Positions 9,629-17,434 of a stretch of DNA of 64,000 bases are shown piece by piece. Position 1 is the first letter of the stretch. Each line of letters begins with the position of its first letter. The notes under the pieces are model-generated. The model was not told the origin of the DNA and did no database searches. It saw only the letters and a list, made by a program, of their open reading frames with translations. A program made the position numbers and the translations under genes. The stretch lies in NCBI RefSeq assembly GCF_001661965.1, contig NZ_LYWZ01000028.1, positions 1-64,000 on the forward strand. Reading direction: 5' to 3'. Origin of the DNA: Croceicoccus mobilis (GTDB lineage Bacteria > Pseudomonadota > Alphaproteobacteria > Sphingomonadales > Sphingomonadaceae).

Positions 9629-10076
9629 GGCCAGTTTCAGACGAGTTCGGTCGTGGCAGGTTGCGACGCGGTGCCAATCCCTGATGCGGCCGAACACGAT
9701 CTCGATGCGATTGCGATGCTGAATCGGCGCTTCTCTTATTGGCGTTCATGCCGCCCTTGGTCCGCCCTATCAGGCGCCCGAGATACCTTGTTCACTCCAC
9801 GGCTGGAAGCGGTGCGCTTTCACCTTCCATCATGCGTCCGAAGAGCCTCCTTTCGCTCCAGTACTTCCAGCGGTTTTGAAGCGTTTCGTGAGGCACGTTT
9901 TCCTTGGGAGGCTCCCGCCAGCGAAACCCATCGCGATTGAGGAAGCTCTTGGGAAAATGCGATGGCAGACGTGCCATTTGCTCGTCGGTAAGCCCACACC
10001 GGCCGCTTATGTCCAATCTCATCGCGGAGCCAGAAGCCAAAGGCGCGCAGGGCACAGTCACATCGCGGCATGCCAA
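9629..10076 (-). mobile_element. Decayed IS5-family transposase relic
   Basis: Read on the minus strand, three collinear pieces of an IS5-family (IS427-like) transposase remain. The N-terminal piece (9821-10000) has LTDEQMARLPSHFPKS followed by NRDGFRWREPPKENVPHETL and NRWKYWSERRLFGRMM. The middle piece (about 9738-9776) has IGRTKGGMNA. The C-terminal piece (9629-9717) has NRIEIVFGRIRDWHRVAT. Between FPKS and NRDG roughly 15-20 family residues are missing, and most of the catalytic core is deleted, so it cannot be active. No terminal inverted repeats could be recognised. The C-terminal piece directly abuts the porin stop codon. Confidence 0.8.
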
Positions 10077-10164
10077 TCAATTAGTCCCGAGCCTGGCAAA
10101 TTCACGGAACTCTTGCGTTACGCAGCCCGTCACGGCGGTCCACGCGCCGAAGGGCCGCTGCGAT

Positions 10165-10563
10165 CTAGCCCTGCGAAAGATCGGACTGGCGCTGGGCAAG
10201 AAGCCTCAGCGTGTCCACGACATCGTCAAAAGTGAAAGGCTTGGGAAGGCGTGCGGCGGCATCGAAATCGCCAATTGCGCTGTTGCCGCTCATGATCGCG
10301 AAAAATTTCGACCTTGCGGCCAATTCCTCAAGCACGGGATCGGAAGGCCCGTCTGCCAGGCCGAGGTCGACGAGCGCGACGTCGAATTCGACCGTTTCGA
10401 TCGCCTCCATCGTTTCGCTTGTCGACGAATAAGGCCCCACGATAGAGCAACCGGCGTCTTCGAGCATGTCTTCGAGCAAGATGCAGATAAGCCCTTCATC
10501 CTCGCAAACGAGAACCGAAAGGCCTTTGATAGAGGGCGGCGTTACATGTTCGGATTGCTGCAC
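10165..10563 (-). CDS. Single-domain response regulator (CheY-like)
   Basis: A 132-aa receiver domain with no output domain. The acidic pocket is in VLVCEDEG, the phosphoacceptor Asp is in ALVDLGLADG, the conserved Ser is in AIMSGNS and the Lys is in RLPKPF. I chose GTG 10563 because the receiver fold begins a few residues later and GGAGG lies upstream, though with rather long spacing; a longer frame adds residues without domain character. No histidine kinase is adjacent, so the partner is unknown. The HWE kinase 23 kb away is a possible but unproven partner, since this receiver type often pairs with HWE/HisKA_2 kinases. Confidence 0.8.
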   Translation of the reverse strand: MQQSEHVTPPSIKGLSVLVCEDEGLICILLEDMLEDAGCSIVGPYSSTSETMEAIETVEFDVALVDLGLADGPSDPVLEELAARSKFFAIMSGNSAIGDFDAAARLPKPFTFDDVVDTLRLLAQRQSDLSQG

Positions 10564-10681
10564 GATGCGTTGCGACCTCCAAGCGGACGCCCACAATGAA
10601 CGTGCGAAAAACTGCTTATCCAAATACGAGCAGACGGTTGCTTTGTTCCTGAGCAGACCATCTTTTCCAGATCGCCCCGGC

Positions 10682-11401
10682 TCACGGAATCTTGTGGGCA
10701 AGAATGATGACATGCGCCTCGATGTCGTCTTCGCCCTGCCAATGGGCATCGTGCCTGGCCTCGATCACGCGCACGGCAAATCCGCTTCGCGCGAGCCGGC
10801 CAGCAAAGCGATCGTCGTGCGCCGCCGACCAGATCGCAAGCAGGCCTTCGGGCCGCAGGGCGTTTCGCGCCGCGACAAGGCCGTCTGCGGAGTAAAGCCA
10901 ATCGTTGCAGCGCCTCGTCAGGCCCTCAGGGCCGTTGTCGACGTCGAGCAGGATGCAGTCATATCCTTCGCTCGCAGCCTCGATCAGCATCCCGACATCG
11001 TCCTCGATCAGGACCACGCGGGGATCGTCAAGACAACCCGCCGTGACAGCGATCATCGGCCCCCGCGCCCACTCGACGATCTTGGGCACGATTTCCGCCA
11101 CCGTTACTTCCGCGTCAGCTTCGAGACCGGCAAGGGCGGCCCTGAGCGTGAAACCCATGCCATAACCGCCGATCAGCATCTGCACACCCGCGCGCCCGGC
11201 CATTTGCGCGCAGGCCACTCCGGCAAGCTCCTGTTCGGACGAGGACAGGTCGGTACTCATCAGTTCGTGGTGGTCCAGCAGGATCGAGAAATCGTCGCCA
11301 CTGCGGATCAGGCGCAGGCGGCCGCCATCGGGCACGAAGGCGATATCGACTAGCTGTTCGTCATCCTCAAGCGGGGACCAGTTCGGTACGGCCGGCGGCA
11401 T
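10682..11401 (-). CDS. Spermidine-synthase-like SAM-dependent methyltransferase-fold protein
   Basis: A 239-aa protein with the Rossmann fold of spermidine synthases and class I methyltransferases. Visible elements are the glycine-rich loop LIGGYGMGFTLRAAL, the acidic strand end VTVAEIVPKIVEWARG, a DDPRVVLIEDD segment and YDCILLDVDNGPEG. The DVDNGPEG stretch resembles annotated spermidine-synthase-like proteins of unknown substrate that lack the full polyamine active site. ATG 11401 is chosen as the start; the upstream extension is low-complexity shadow of the neighbouring gene. It follows the DUF6481 gene by 38 bases on the same strand. Confidence 0.75.
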   Translation of the reverse strand: MPPAVPNWSPLEDDEQLVDIAFVPDGGRLRLIRSGDDFSILLDHHELMSTDLSSSEQELAGVACAQMAGRAGVQMLIGGYGMGFTLRAALAGLEADAEVTVAEIVPKIVEWARGPMIAVTAGCLDDPRVVLIEDDVGMLIEAASEGYDCILLDVDNGPEGLTRRCNDWLYSADGLVAARNALRPEGLLAIWSAAHDDRFAGRLARSGFAVRVIEARHDAHWQGEDDIEAHVIILAHKIP

Positions 11402-11439
11402 GTCGGCCTTTTTCGACGCCAGTATCGTCAAGGCCGGGG

Positions 11440-11754
11440 CTACCTTCGCGCTTTGCGGGCGGCATATTTGGCATCGCGCGCAGCCTTGCGCTCGGCCTCG
11501 GTGGGGCCGGGCGGGGGCGAGGACATTGCCTCGATCCGCGCCGCCTTTTCCGCTTGCTCGCGCGCCTTTTTCTCTTTCAGGGCCGCGCGCTTTTCCGCCT
11601 GGACCTGCGCACGCGCCTCTGCAGCAGCCATACGTTTGGCCTGCACTGCGGGATCCACCGGCGCCTTTGCCCTGAGTTTTGCCAATGCCTTCTCTCGCGC
11701 TGCCGCGGCCGCGTTGCGGCGCTCGTTGAGATCGGGTTCCTTGTATGCTGCCAT
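11440..11754 (-). CDS. DUF6481-type small charged protein
   Basis: A 104-aa, highly charged, alanine/lysine/arginine/glutamate-rich helical protein. The opening YKEPDLNERRNAAAAAREKAL and the closing EAERKAARDAKYAARKARR match my memory of the DUF6481 family common in Sphingomonadales. Function is unknown; the composition suggests a long coiled coil and nucleic-acid or protein binding. Start ATG 11754. Opposite-strand open frames here are shadows of its biased composition. Confidence 0.75.
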   Translation of the reverse strand: MAAYKEPDLNERRNAAAAAREKALAKLRAKAPVDPAVQAKRMAAAEARAQVQAEKRAALKEKKAREQAEKAARIEAMSSPPPGPTEAERKAARDAKYAARKARR

Positions 11755-11969
11755 GACGTGCTTGCCTGTGAGAGAATTGGAAAAATGCTGCCGGTGTGTT
11801 CATTCTGGATCAGACGAAGCCAGCTTCGCATCAGGGCGATCACCGCGTTCGCTTTGCTGCTCGCGCCGGGTCTGTTCAGCCCGTTCAGCGCAAAGCTTCG
11901 ATCGCAGCCTCGATCGCGCGGGCGTGGCGGAATTCGACTGACTGGCTCAGAACATCTCAGGCAGCGGAA

Positions 11970-11998
11970 CCCCCGCATCCGCAGTGCGGAAACGGGGG
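11970..11998 (-). terminator. Hairpin downstream of the cold-shock gene, possible terminator
   Basis: A nested inverted repeat CCCCCG (11970-11975) / CGGGGG (11993-11998) enclosing TCCGCA / TGCGGA lies 15 bases after the cold-shock gene stop. In the minus direction it is followed only by TTCCGC rather than a long T run, so termination efficiency is uncertain. Confidence 0.5.
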
Positions 11999-12012
11999 CA
12001 AGATCGGCAAGC

Positions 12013-12225
12013 CTAGTCAGCCGCGGAAAGATTCACCGCGCTGGCCTTGCCATTGCGGCCCTGCTCGACCTCGAAGTTGAGGCGCTGCTCCTTGTCCAGC
12101 GTCTGCATGCCGGCTGCCTGGACCGCTGAGATATGCACGAAGCTGTCCGGCGAGCCATCGTCGGGCTGGATGAAGCCATAGCCCTTGTCAGCATTGAAGA
12201 ATTTTACGGTGCCAGTCTTGCTCAT
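12013..12225 (-). CDS. Cold-shock protein, CspA family
   Basis: A 70-aa single cold-shock domain. The RNA-binding motifs RNP1 (KGYGFIQPD) and RNP2 (DSFVHISAV) are intact, and the opening TGTVKFFNADKG is canonical. It binds single-stranded nucleic acid and acts as an RNA chaperone or antiterminator. ATG 12225 is preceded by GAAAGGAA at 8 bases. The region upstream is long and non-coding, as is common for csp leader RNAs. The name cspA is not assigned because sphingomonads carry several paralogues. Confidence 0.93.
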   Translation of the reverse strand: MSKTGTVKFFNADKGYGFIQPDDGSPDSFVHISAVQAAGMQTLDKEQRLNFEVEQGRNGKASAVNLSAAD

Positions 12226-12649
12226 GATCAGTTCCTTTCAAGAACGATGAGTGGCCGCGCCGCGACATGCGGTACGGTAAGCGTAAGGCCGTCCAATGAA
12301 AGGAAGTCGTCGTCTGGTTGCGCCACGCCGCAAGGCGGCAAGAGGCGGTTGTCAAAGGCCGAAGTCCGTCGCAAATTTCGACGTCAGCGATTGCGATGTA
12401 GCACGGCTGGCACGCTCGACCTAATTATTTGAACCCGGCAATGCCGGACATTGTTTGGCAAGTGGAAGTGCGTGGCCCGGCACCCCCCGCCGGGCCACGC
12501 TGACCAGGGCCGGTCGCAGGACTGCACGGCCTTCCCTGGTCCAAGAACCCTGAGCGCCCTTTTGGGCCCAGTCTGAGTTTCCGACGTCCGTCAGTGCGAC
12601 TGGCCGTTTCCTCGATCCGGCTGGATTTGCACCCAATCAGCCGCTTGCA
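12226..12649. other. Non-coding stretch with several strong hairpins (12433-12565)
   Basis: The part next to the cold-shock gene (12226-12420) is its probable leader. Further on are a short hairpin CCGGC-AAT-GCCGG (12435-12447), a perfect 12-bp stem GCGTGGCCCGGC / GCCGGGCCACGC (12470-12481 with 12489-12500, loop ACCCCCC), a second stem GACCAGGG / CCCTGGTC (12502-12509 with 12534-12541), and a small GCCC-TTTT-GGGC hairpin (about 12556-12567). A 71-codon open frame on the minus strand covers this but has no recognisable protein character. It could be a structured RNA or a repeat; no known RNA family could be recognised. Confidence 0.45.
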
Positions 12650-13008
12650 TCACCATCGGGGCTGCGCCAGACGGCGCAGGGATCGACCGAAACGGTCCAC
12701 GGGCTTTAGGTAGACCGGCTGGTCGCATGACGGATCGTAACCGAGGAACCTAATCACGGCATCGTGAAGCGGGGCTGTGAAACACACCCCGGCATTCGCG
12801 CCGGAGTGCCAACCACCTTGCCATCCGTGGCCGCAGGTTCGGTGAATCTGAGCGCGACGAGGCTGCCCTCGCTCATCCTTGCGCCCGGCACTTCGATCAT
12901 GCAGCCGCTTTTCGAAACATTGTAGACATAAGCATCGAAGACGCGTCGCGCGCTCGTGCAGCGAAACGTTTTGCCGACACTGATCCTGCCAGAATTTCGG
13001 TTTTCCAT
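12650..13008 (-). pseudogene. Frameshifted PilZ-domain protein gene
   Basis: The frame starts at ATG 13008 (MENRNSGRISVGK) and codes a PilZ N-terminal half with YNVSKSGCMIEVPG. After GKVV at about 12810-12816 the frame leaves the family and stops early at about 12754. In the next frame the DNA continues as WHSGANAGVCFTAPLHDAV, then IRFLGYDP, then VDRFGRSLRRLAQP, ending at TGA 12650-12652. This matches the intact PilZ gene at 31779-32150 almost block for block (VVWQEERNAGVRFDQPLHEAV, VRFLGYDP, DRFGRPLPRLTRP). One missing base, probably a T in GTGGT(T)TGGCAC, explains it. It may be a recent pseudogene or a base-calling error. Confidence 0.8.
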
Positions 13009-13226
13009 CGGGCTCCCCGTCCGGTGGGATGGATCGGGCATCAAGGGGCAGCGATCCAGCCGAAACCTGCCGACACGTCAGTTGCCTGAATACGGTTGCG
13101 CGCGCCGCTTGAGCTTCCTGGTCGAAGCGTTCGCAGTCAGCGCGCAGGCCAGTGCCGCACCGACTGTCGGGAGAATATTGCTGTCCTTTCGGAGGCGGGC
13201 AGGAAGCGGAAAGGCGATGATGACGC

Positions 13227-13388
13227 TCATCGGTATTGCTGCACGTTCATGTCATGGCGAATGCGCCGCAACCGTGCAGAGTAGTGCCGAACCATATCGA
13301 AATGCGCCCCCCGGAATCCGGATGAGCGCCATCGGTTGGCATTCATCAATGCGATCTGATGATGATATAAAAGTTGATTGAGATCCAT
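13227..13388 (-). CDS. Small hypothetical protein, 53 aa
   Basis: ATG 13388 is preceded by GAGGAG at 6 bases, a strong ribosome-binding site. The product (MDLNQLLYHHQIALMNANRW..., then HFDMVRHYSARLRRIR) is basic, helical and has no signal or membrane segment. The opening DLNQLLYHHQ has the look of a short conserved family in sphingomonads, but I cannot name one. A longer in-frame start at 13439 has no better evidence. The 218 bases between it and the PilZ gene hold no other gene that I can see. Confidence 0.5.
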   Translation of the reverse strand: MDLNQLLYHHQIALMNANRWRSSGFRGAHFDMVRHYSARLRRIRHDMNVQQYR

Positions 13389-13731
13389 GTCGCGCTCCTC
13401 GATGCGGGAGCGCGGAGGTCTCTCAGCCACGGGATGCATCTTGAAGTGTCCCGCAATGGATGATGCATAGCATCCTTCACTGTTCGGACATAGCGATCAT
13501 TTCCCGATGAAGATCCTTCTCGTTTTGCAGAGTGCGGCTATGTCAGGGTCGAGCCAGGTGCAGGCGACCGATCAAGGAATTGGCCACGACAGCCAACCAA
13601 CGCTTCCCAGACACCGAAGTAGCGCCATGGGCCGCTGAAATCTGCCGAATATGGCAGAATGATCGGGCCGAAAATTCGCACTTGCCATTCTGACGAAGAG
13701 AACGGGCCATGCCGCGCACCACGTTCGCTTA
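13389..13731. other. Non-coding gap after the TonB receptor; possible hairpin, degraded coding look
   Basis: A small hairpin TCTGCC / GGCAGA (about 13638-13655) lies about 75 bases downstream of the TonB receptor stop and could end that transcript. Plus-strand translation of about 13555-13690 shows a protein-like run (ELATTANQRFPDTEVAPWAA then EICRIWQNDRAENSHLPF) without a convincing start or ribosome-binding site. It may be the relic of a gene, but I cannot name the family. Confidence 0.3.
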
Positions 13732-15846
13732 TCAAAAGCTGACGCGGGCGCTGACGGACGCGTTCAGCGGCTTTGCTGGCTGGATGTTGTTGTCGCCATG
13801 AGCGCTGGGGTAATAATCCTCGTCGAAGATGTTCTCGATATTCAGCTGCAGCGAAACCTTCTCGTTCACCTTGAAATAGCCGGCAAGATCGACCCGCGTA
13901 TAGGACGGCAGCACGACCGCATTGCTGAGCGAGGCATATTGCTTTGACGCATGCACGATGCCCCCGCCGATGCCGATGCGGCGCGTGATGTCATAGCGGG
14001 TCCATGCCGCGATATGGTGATCGGGCACCTGCTCCAGCACGGTACCCGGCTCGGTGCTGCCAACGCGGGAGCGGACTTTGCCGTCGAGATAGGTGTAGCC
14101 GATATTGGCGTTCCAGCCCGGCGCCAGCTCGCCGGTCAGCTGGGCTTCGAAGCCGCGCGTGCGGGTCTTGCCGGTCAGCACCACGAAGCCGGGATTGTCG
14201 GGATCGGTGGTCTGGCGGTTCGATCGTTCCAGCTGGAACACTGCGGCCGTCACCAGCAGATGCGGGCGCGGTGCCCATTTGATGCCGGCTTCGATATTCT
14301 CGAACTTCTCCGGCGCCAGCTCTGCCGAAGTGGGGCTGATAAGCACGAACTGATCGCCTGCCTGCGGCAGGAAGCTTTCCGAATAGCTCGCATAGAGCGA
14401 TAGCGTCTGCTGCGGCTTCACCACCACGCCGAAACGCGGGCTCCACTTCTCGTCCTTGCGCGAAGCGGGTGTTCCGCTGACGAGGTCGACGGTCTTGAGG
14501 TCGAAGCTTTCGAAGCGCACGCCGCCGATCAGCTGGAGATGCTCGCCGATTTCGATCTGGTCCTGCACATAGGCGGACAGCACGGTCAGCTCCGACGCGC
14601 GGTTGCGCGCCAGCGGGTCGAGGACAAATTCCGGAACGGTGATGTCATCGCTCAGCGCTACCTGCACCGAGGTCGGGCCATCAATGCTGCCGAAATGGAC
14701 GATATCGCGCGAATTGCCGGTGTCTTGGCTAATCGCCTCGAACCCGGCGAGGAAGGTGTGGCCGATGCCGCCGGTATTGCCTTCCCAGACCAGATTACCC
14801 TGCCCGATCCAGTTGCGGCGCGTCGTCGCGTCGCGATATCCGGCAAGGCTTAGCGTATCGCCGTCAGTGCCGGTCGGCACGATATTGGCATAGACCTTGT
14901 CGTAATCGGCGAACTGCCCGCTGACATTTACGCTAAGGCTCTCGGAGAGCTGATGGTCGACGCGGGCGCGGGCAATATGCACCTGCGATTTCGCCTCGTT
15001 AAAGCCGGGCTGGCCGAAAAACGCCTTGTCATAACCCTTGAGCGGAGCGCCGTTCAGCGAGGGGACGCCGCGGTCGGTCACGCGTTCGTCATCGTCATAG
15101 CTATAGCTGAGAACGACGCGGGTGCGGTCCGACGGGTCCAGCGTCACGGTCGGGTTCACGCCGATAAAGCGGCCCTCGTACGCGTCGCGGTGGCTGGCAA
15201 ATTCCTCATAGGTCGCATTGAGCCGGGCCGCGGAGGACAGGGAGAGCGGCTGGTTGATGTCGCCCGAAATCGCGAAGGCGCCGAAACTGTCCACCGATCC
15301 GGCAGCCGAGGTGAAAGCAGTGTCGGGGCTGGCGGTCTTGCTAACGCGATTGATTACGCCGCCGCCGCCGCCGCGGCCAAAGATCAGCGCGTTCGAACCC
15401 TTGAGGATCTCGACCCGTTCGACATTATAGAGCGAGCGATAATATTGCGCATCGTCGCGCAGGCCGTTGAGATAGAAATCGGCCGTGCTCTCCTGCCCGC
15501 GAATGAATACCTCGTCGCGGTGCCCTTCGCCCGATTCCAGCGATACGCCCGCGACGAAGCGCAGCGCATCGTTAAGCTGGCGCACGTTCTGGTCCTCGAT
15601 CTGGTCGCGGGTGATGACGGACATGGCCTGCGGCACGTCGATGACAGGCGTTGGCGTCTTGGTCGCGCTCGACCCGTCATCGATCGCATAGCTGCCGCGT
15701 TCACCGGCAACGAGTATCTCATCCGGCAGATAGGAGCGGCGCTTGTCCTGATCCTGCTCCTCGGCAAAGGCCGGCGCGGCGGACGCGGCGAGAGCCACGG
15801 CCAGCGACGCATGCAAGGATCCAGCGGAAAGACGGCGAACAGACAT
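13732..15846 (-). CDS. TonB-dependent siderophore receptor
   Basis: A 704-aa outer-membrane receptor. A signal peptide (LHASLAVALAASAAPAFAE) is followed by a plug domain with TPVIDVPQAMSVITRDQIED, VEILKGSNALIFGRGGGGGV and VNRVSK, then a 22-strand barrel ending in VSARVSF with the required C-terminal Phe. The plug sequence fits the ferrichrome/catecholate siderophore (FhuA/Fiu-like) class. ATG 15846 is preceded by GGGAGG at 5 bases. No siderophore synthesis or inner-membrane transporter genes are nearby, so it probably takes up a foreign siderophore. Two TGCGA-N5-TCGCA palindromes upstream suggest iron-dependent control. Confidence 0.92.
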   Translation of the reverse strand: MSVRRLSAGSLHASLAVALAASAAPAFAEEQDQDKRRSYLPDEILVAGERGSYAIDDGSSATKTPTPVIDVPQAMSVITRDQIEDQNVRQLNDALRFVAGVSLESGEGHRDEVFIRGQESTADFYLNGLRDDAQYYRSLYNVERVEILKGSNALIFGRGGGGGVINRVSKTASPDTAFTSAAGSVDSFGAFAISGDINQPLSLSSAARLNATYEEFASHRDAYEGRFIGVNPTVTLDPSDRTRVVLSYSYDDDERVTDRGVPSLNGAPLKGYDKAFFGQPGFNEAKSQVHIARARVDHQLSESLSVNVSGQFADYDKVYANIVPTGTDGDTLSLAGYRDATTRRNWIGQGNLVWEGNTGGIGHTFLAGFEAISQDTGNSRDIVHFGSIDGPTSVQVALSDDITVPEFVLDPLARNRASELTVLSAYVQDQIEIGEHLQLIGGVRFESFDLKTVDLVSGTPASRKDEKWSPRFGVVVKPQQTLSLYASYSESFLPQAGDQFVLISPTSAELAPEKFENIEAGIKWAPRPHLLVTAAVFQLERSNRQTTDPDNPGFVVLTGKTRTRGFEAQLTGELAPGWNANIGYTYLDGKVRSRVGSTEPGTVLEQVPDHHIAAWTRYDITRRIGIGGGIVHASKQYASLSNAVVLPSYTRVDLAGYFKVNEKVSLQLNIENIFDEDYYPSAHGDNNIQPAKPLNASVSARVSF

Positions 15847-15861
15847 TGAACCTCCCAACAC

Positions 15862-15909
15862 TGCGATTGATTCGCAATTTGGGAAGGCTGCTAATGCGAG
15901 TTGATCGCA
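15862..15909 (-). promoter_or_regulatory. Twin palindromes upstream of the TonB receptor, possible Fur-type sites
   Basis: Two 15-bp elements TGCGATTGATTCGCA (15862-15876) and TGCGAGTTGATCGCA (15895-15909) share the arms TGCGA/TCGCA around a 5-base centre and are spaced 33 bp apart. They lie 16-63 bases before the receptor start. The 7-1-7 symmetry (TGCGAAT-N-ATTCGCA) is like alphaproteobacterial Fur boxes, but the assignment to Fur is inferred. Confidence 0.5.
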
Positions 15910-16025
15910 AAGGCAATGGGGCTGACGAAATCTTCGCAGATCGTTGCGTAAGGGGGCCGGCCCACCAATGGCCGCAGGCCCGGCTTTCAGCCCCGGATTT
16001 CAGGAAAGGATTTCAGGGCGCAGGC

Positions 16026-17432
16026 CTAGAACGCGAACGCACTTGCCTTAGCGCCGCTATGGGTCGTTCCGCGCAGGTCTTGGGTAAAACGCTCCTGCCA
16101 GTCGGTCAGGCTGTTCCGGGCGATGCTGTCGTTCAATGCCTGCCACCGCGCGATCCGCTCATCGCGTCCCATGTCGAGCGCCTCGGCGAAAACCTCGGCG
16201 CATTGTTCCTTGTCATAGGGGTTGATGAGCAGGGCATCGCCCAATTGTTCGGCAGCGCCGGTAAAGCGCGAGAGAATGAGGACACCGGGATCGTCGGGTG
16301 ATTGGGCCGCGACGAATTCCTTGGCGACGAGATTCATGCCGTCGCGCAGGCTGGTGACGATGCACGCATCTGCCGCGCGATAGATCCCGGCCAAGGCGTC
16401 GCGACCATAGGACTGCGTATGATAGCTCAGCGGAGACCAGTCGAGCGTGCCATATTGCCCATTGATCCGCCCGGCCTCTGCGGCCAGTTCGTCGCCGAGG
16501 TTGCGATATTCCTCCACCAGTCCCCGGCTGGGCTGGCCGATCTGTAGCAGGCGCACCGATCCGTGCCTTTCGGGGAAGCGTTCGAGGAAGCGTTCATAGC
16601 CCGCGAATTTCTGGGGCAGCCCCTTGGAGTAATCGATGCGGTCGACGCCCAGCATGATCTTTTCCTCGCCCGCCCTGTCGCGCAGCATGGCCTCGCTCCT
16701 TGCGGCGGCCTCGCTTTTGCCCAGTTCGACCATCTCCCCGGGATTGATGCTGATCGGATAGGCGCGTGCGTGAAGCTTGCGGCCGAAATGGTCGATCAGC
16801 CCGTCTGGCGACGGATCGACCCCCAGTTCGGTTTCGACATAATCGGTAAAGGCGCCAAGATCCTTGTTCGACTGGAAGCCGACAAGGTCATATCCGAACA
16901 GCGACCAGACGAGATCCTCATGCTGGGGCAGGGTGACGAAGAGTTCGCGCGCGGGCCATGGGATATGAAGGAAGAAGCCGATGCGGTTCTTCACGCCCAG
17001 CGCCCGCAACTCCCGCCCCAGCGGGATCAGGTGATAATCCTGCACCCAGATCACGTCATCGGGTTCGACCAGCGAGCGGATTGCGCGTGCGAAAGTGCGA
17101 TTCACATCCAGATAGGCATCGCGGAACGATTGCTCATAGGCGGTAAGGTCGATGCGGTGATGGAACAGGGGCCAGAGCGTGCGATTGGCATAGCCGTTGT
17201 AATATTCCTCGACGTTCTGGCGCGACAAATCGACCCGCGCGAGGGTGATGTCGCCCACCTCGGAAAATACCGGCTCGCCGTCCTCCTCGGCGGTCCGACC
17301 GCTCCAGCCCAGCCAGATGCCGCCGCTCTCCTTCAGCGCATTGCCCATGGCCATTGCCAGCCCGCCCGAGCTGGCACCGCCGGGTTTGTCGAGGTCGGCA
17401 ACGCGGTTCGATACGACAATCAGCCGTGACAA
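16026..17432 (-). CDS. otsA: Alpha,alpha-trehalose-6-phosphate synthase
   Basis: A GT20 glycosyltransferase of 468 aa that joins UDP-glucose and glucose-6-phosphate to trehalose-6-phosphate. The sequence shows IVVSNRVADL with the GGLA loop at the N terminus, VWVQDYHLIPLGRELR (here IWVQDYHLIPL), HIPWPARELF, VDRIDYSKGLPQKF and SLRDGMNLVAKEF, all OtsA hallmarks. The length matches bacterial OtsA. No otsB phosphatase is next to it; the downstream neighbour is the TonB receptor and the upstream one is the aldehyde oxidoreductase, 2 bases away. A GH15 hydrolase that often travels with otsA/otsB lies 11 kb off. Likely role is osmotic or desiccation protection. Confidence 0.95.
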   Translation of the reverse strand: MSRLIVVSNRVADLDKPGGASSGGLAMAMGNALKESGGIWLGWSGRTAEEDGEPVFSEVGDITLARVDLSRQNVEEYYNGYANRTLWPLFHHRIDLTAYEQSFRDAYLDVNRTFARAIRSLVEPDDVIWVQDYHLIPLGRELRALGVKNRIGFFLHIPWPARELFVTLPQHEDLVWSLFGYDLVGFQSNKDLGAFTDYVETELGVDPSPDGLIDHFGRKLHARAYPISINPGEMVELGKSEAAARSEAMLRDRAGEEKIMLGVDRIDYSKGLPQKFAGYERFLERFPERHGSVRLLQIGQPSRGLVEEYRNLGDELAAEAGRINGQYGTLDWSPLSYHTQSYGRDALAGIYRAADACIVTSLRDGMNLVAKEFVAAQSPDDPGVLILSRFTGAAEQLGDALLINPYDKEQCAEVFAEALDMGRDERIARWQALNDSIARNSLTDWQERFTQDLRGTTHSGAKASAFAF

Positions 17433-17434
17433 TT

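Noticed and set aside
12421-12636. 71-codon minus-strand frame over the hairpin region
   Set aside because: No ribosome-binding site, biased composition and coincidence with strong stems; it is more likely non-coding.
13538-13735. 65-codon minus-strand frame after the TonB receptor
   Set aside because: No family features and no ribosome-binding site.
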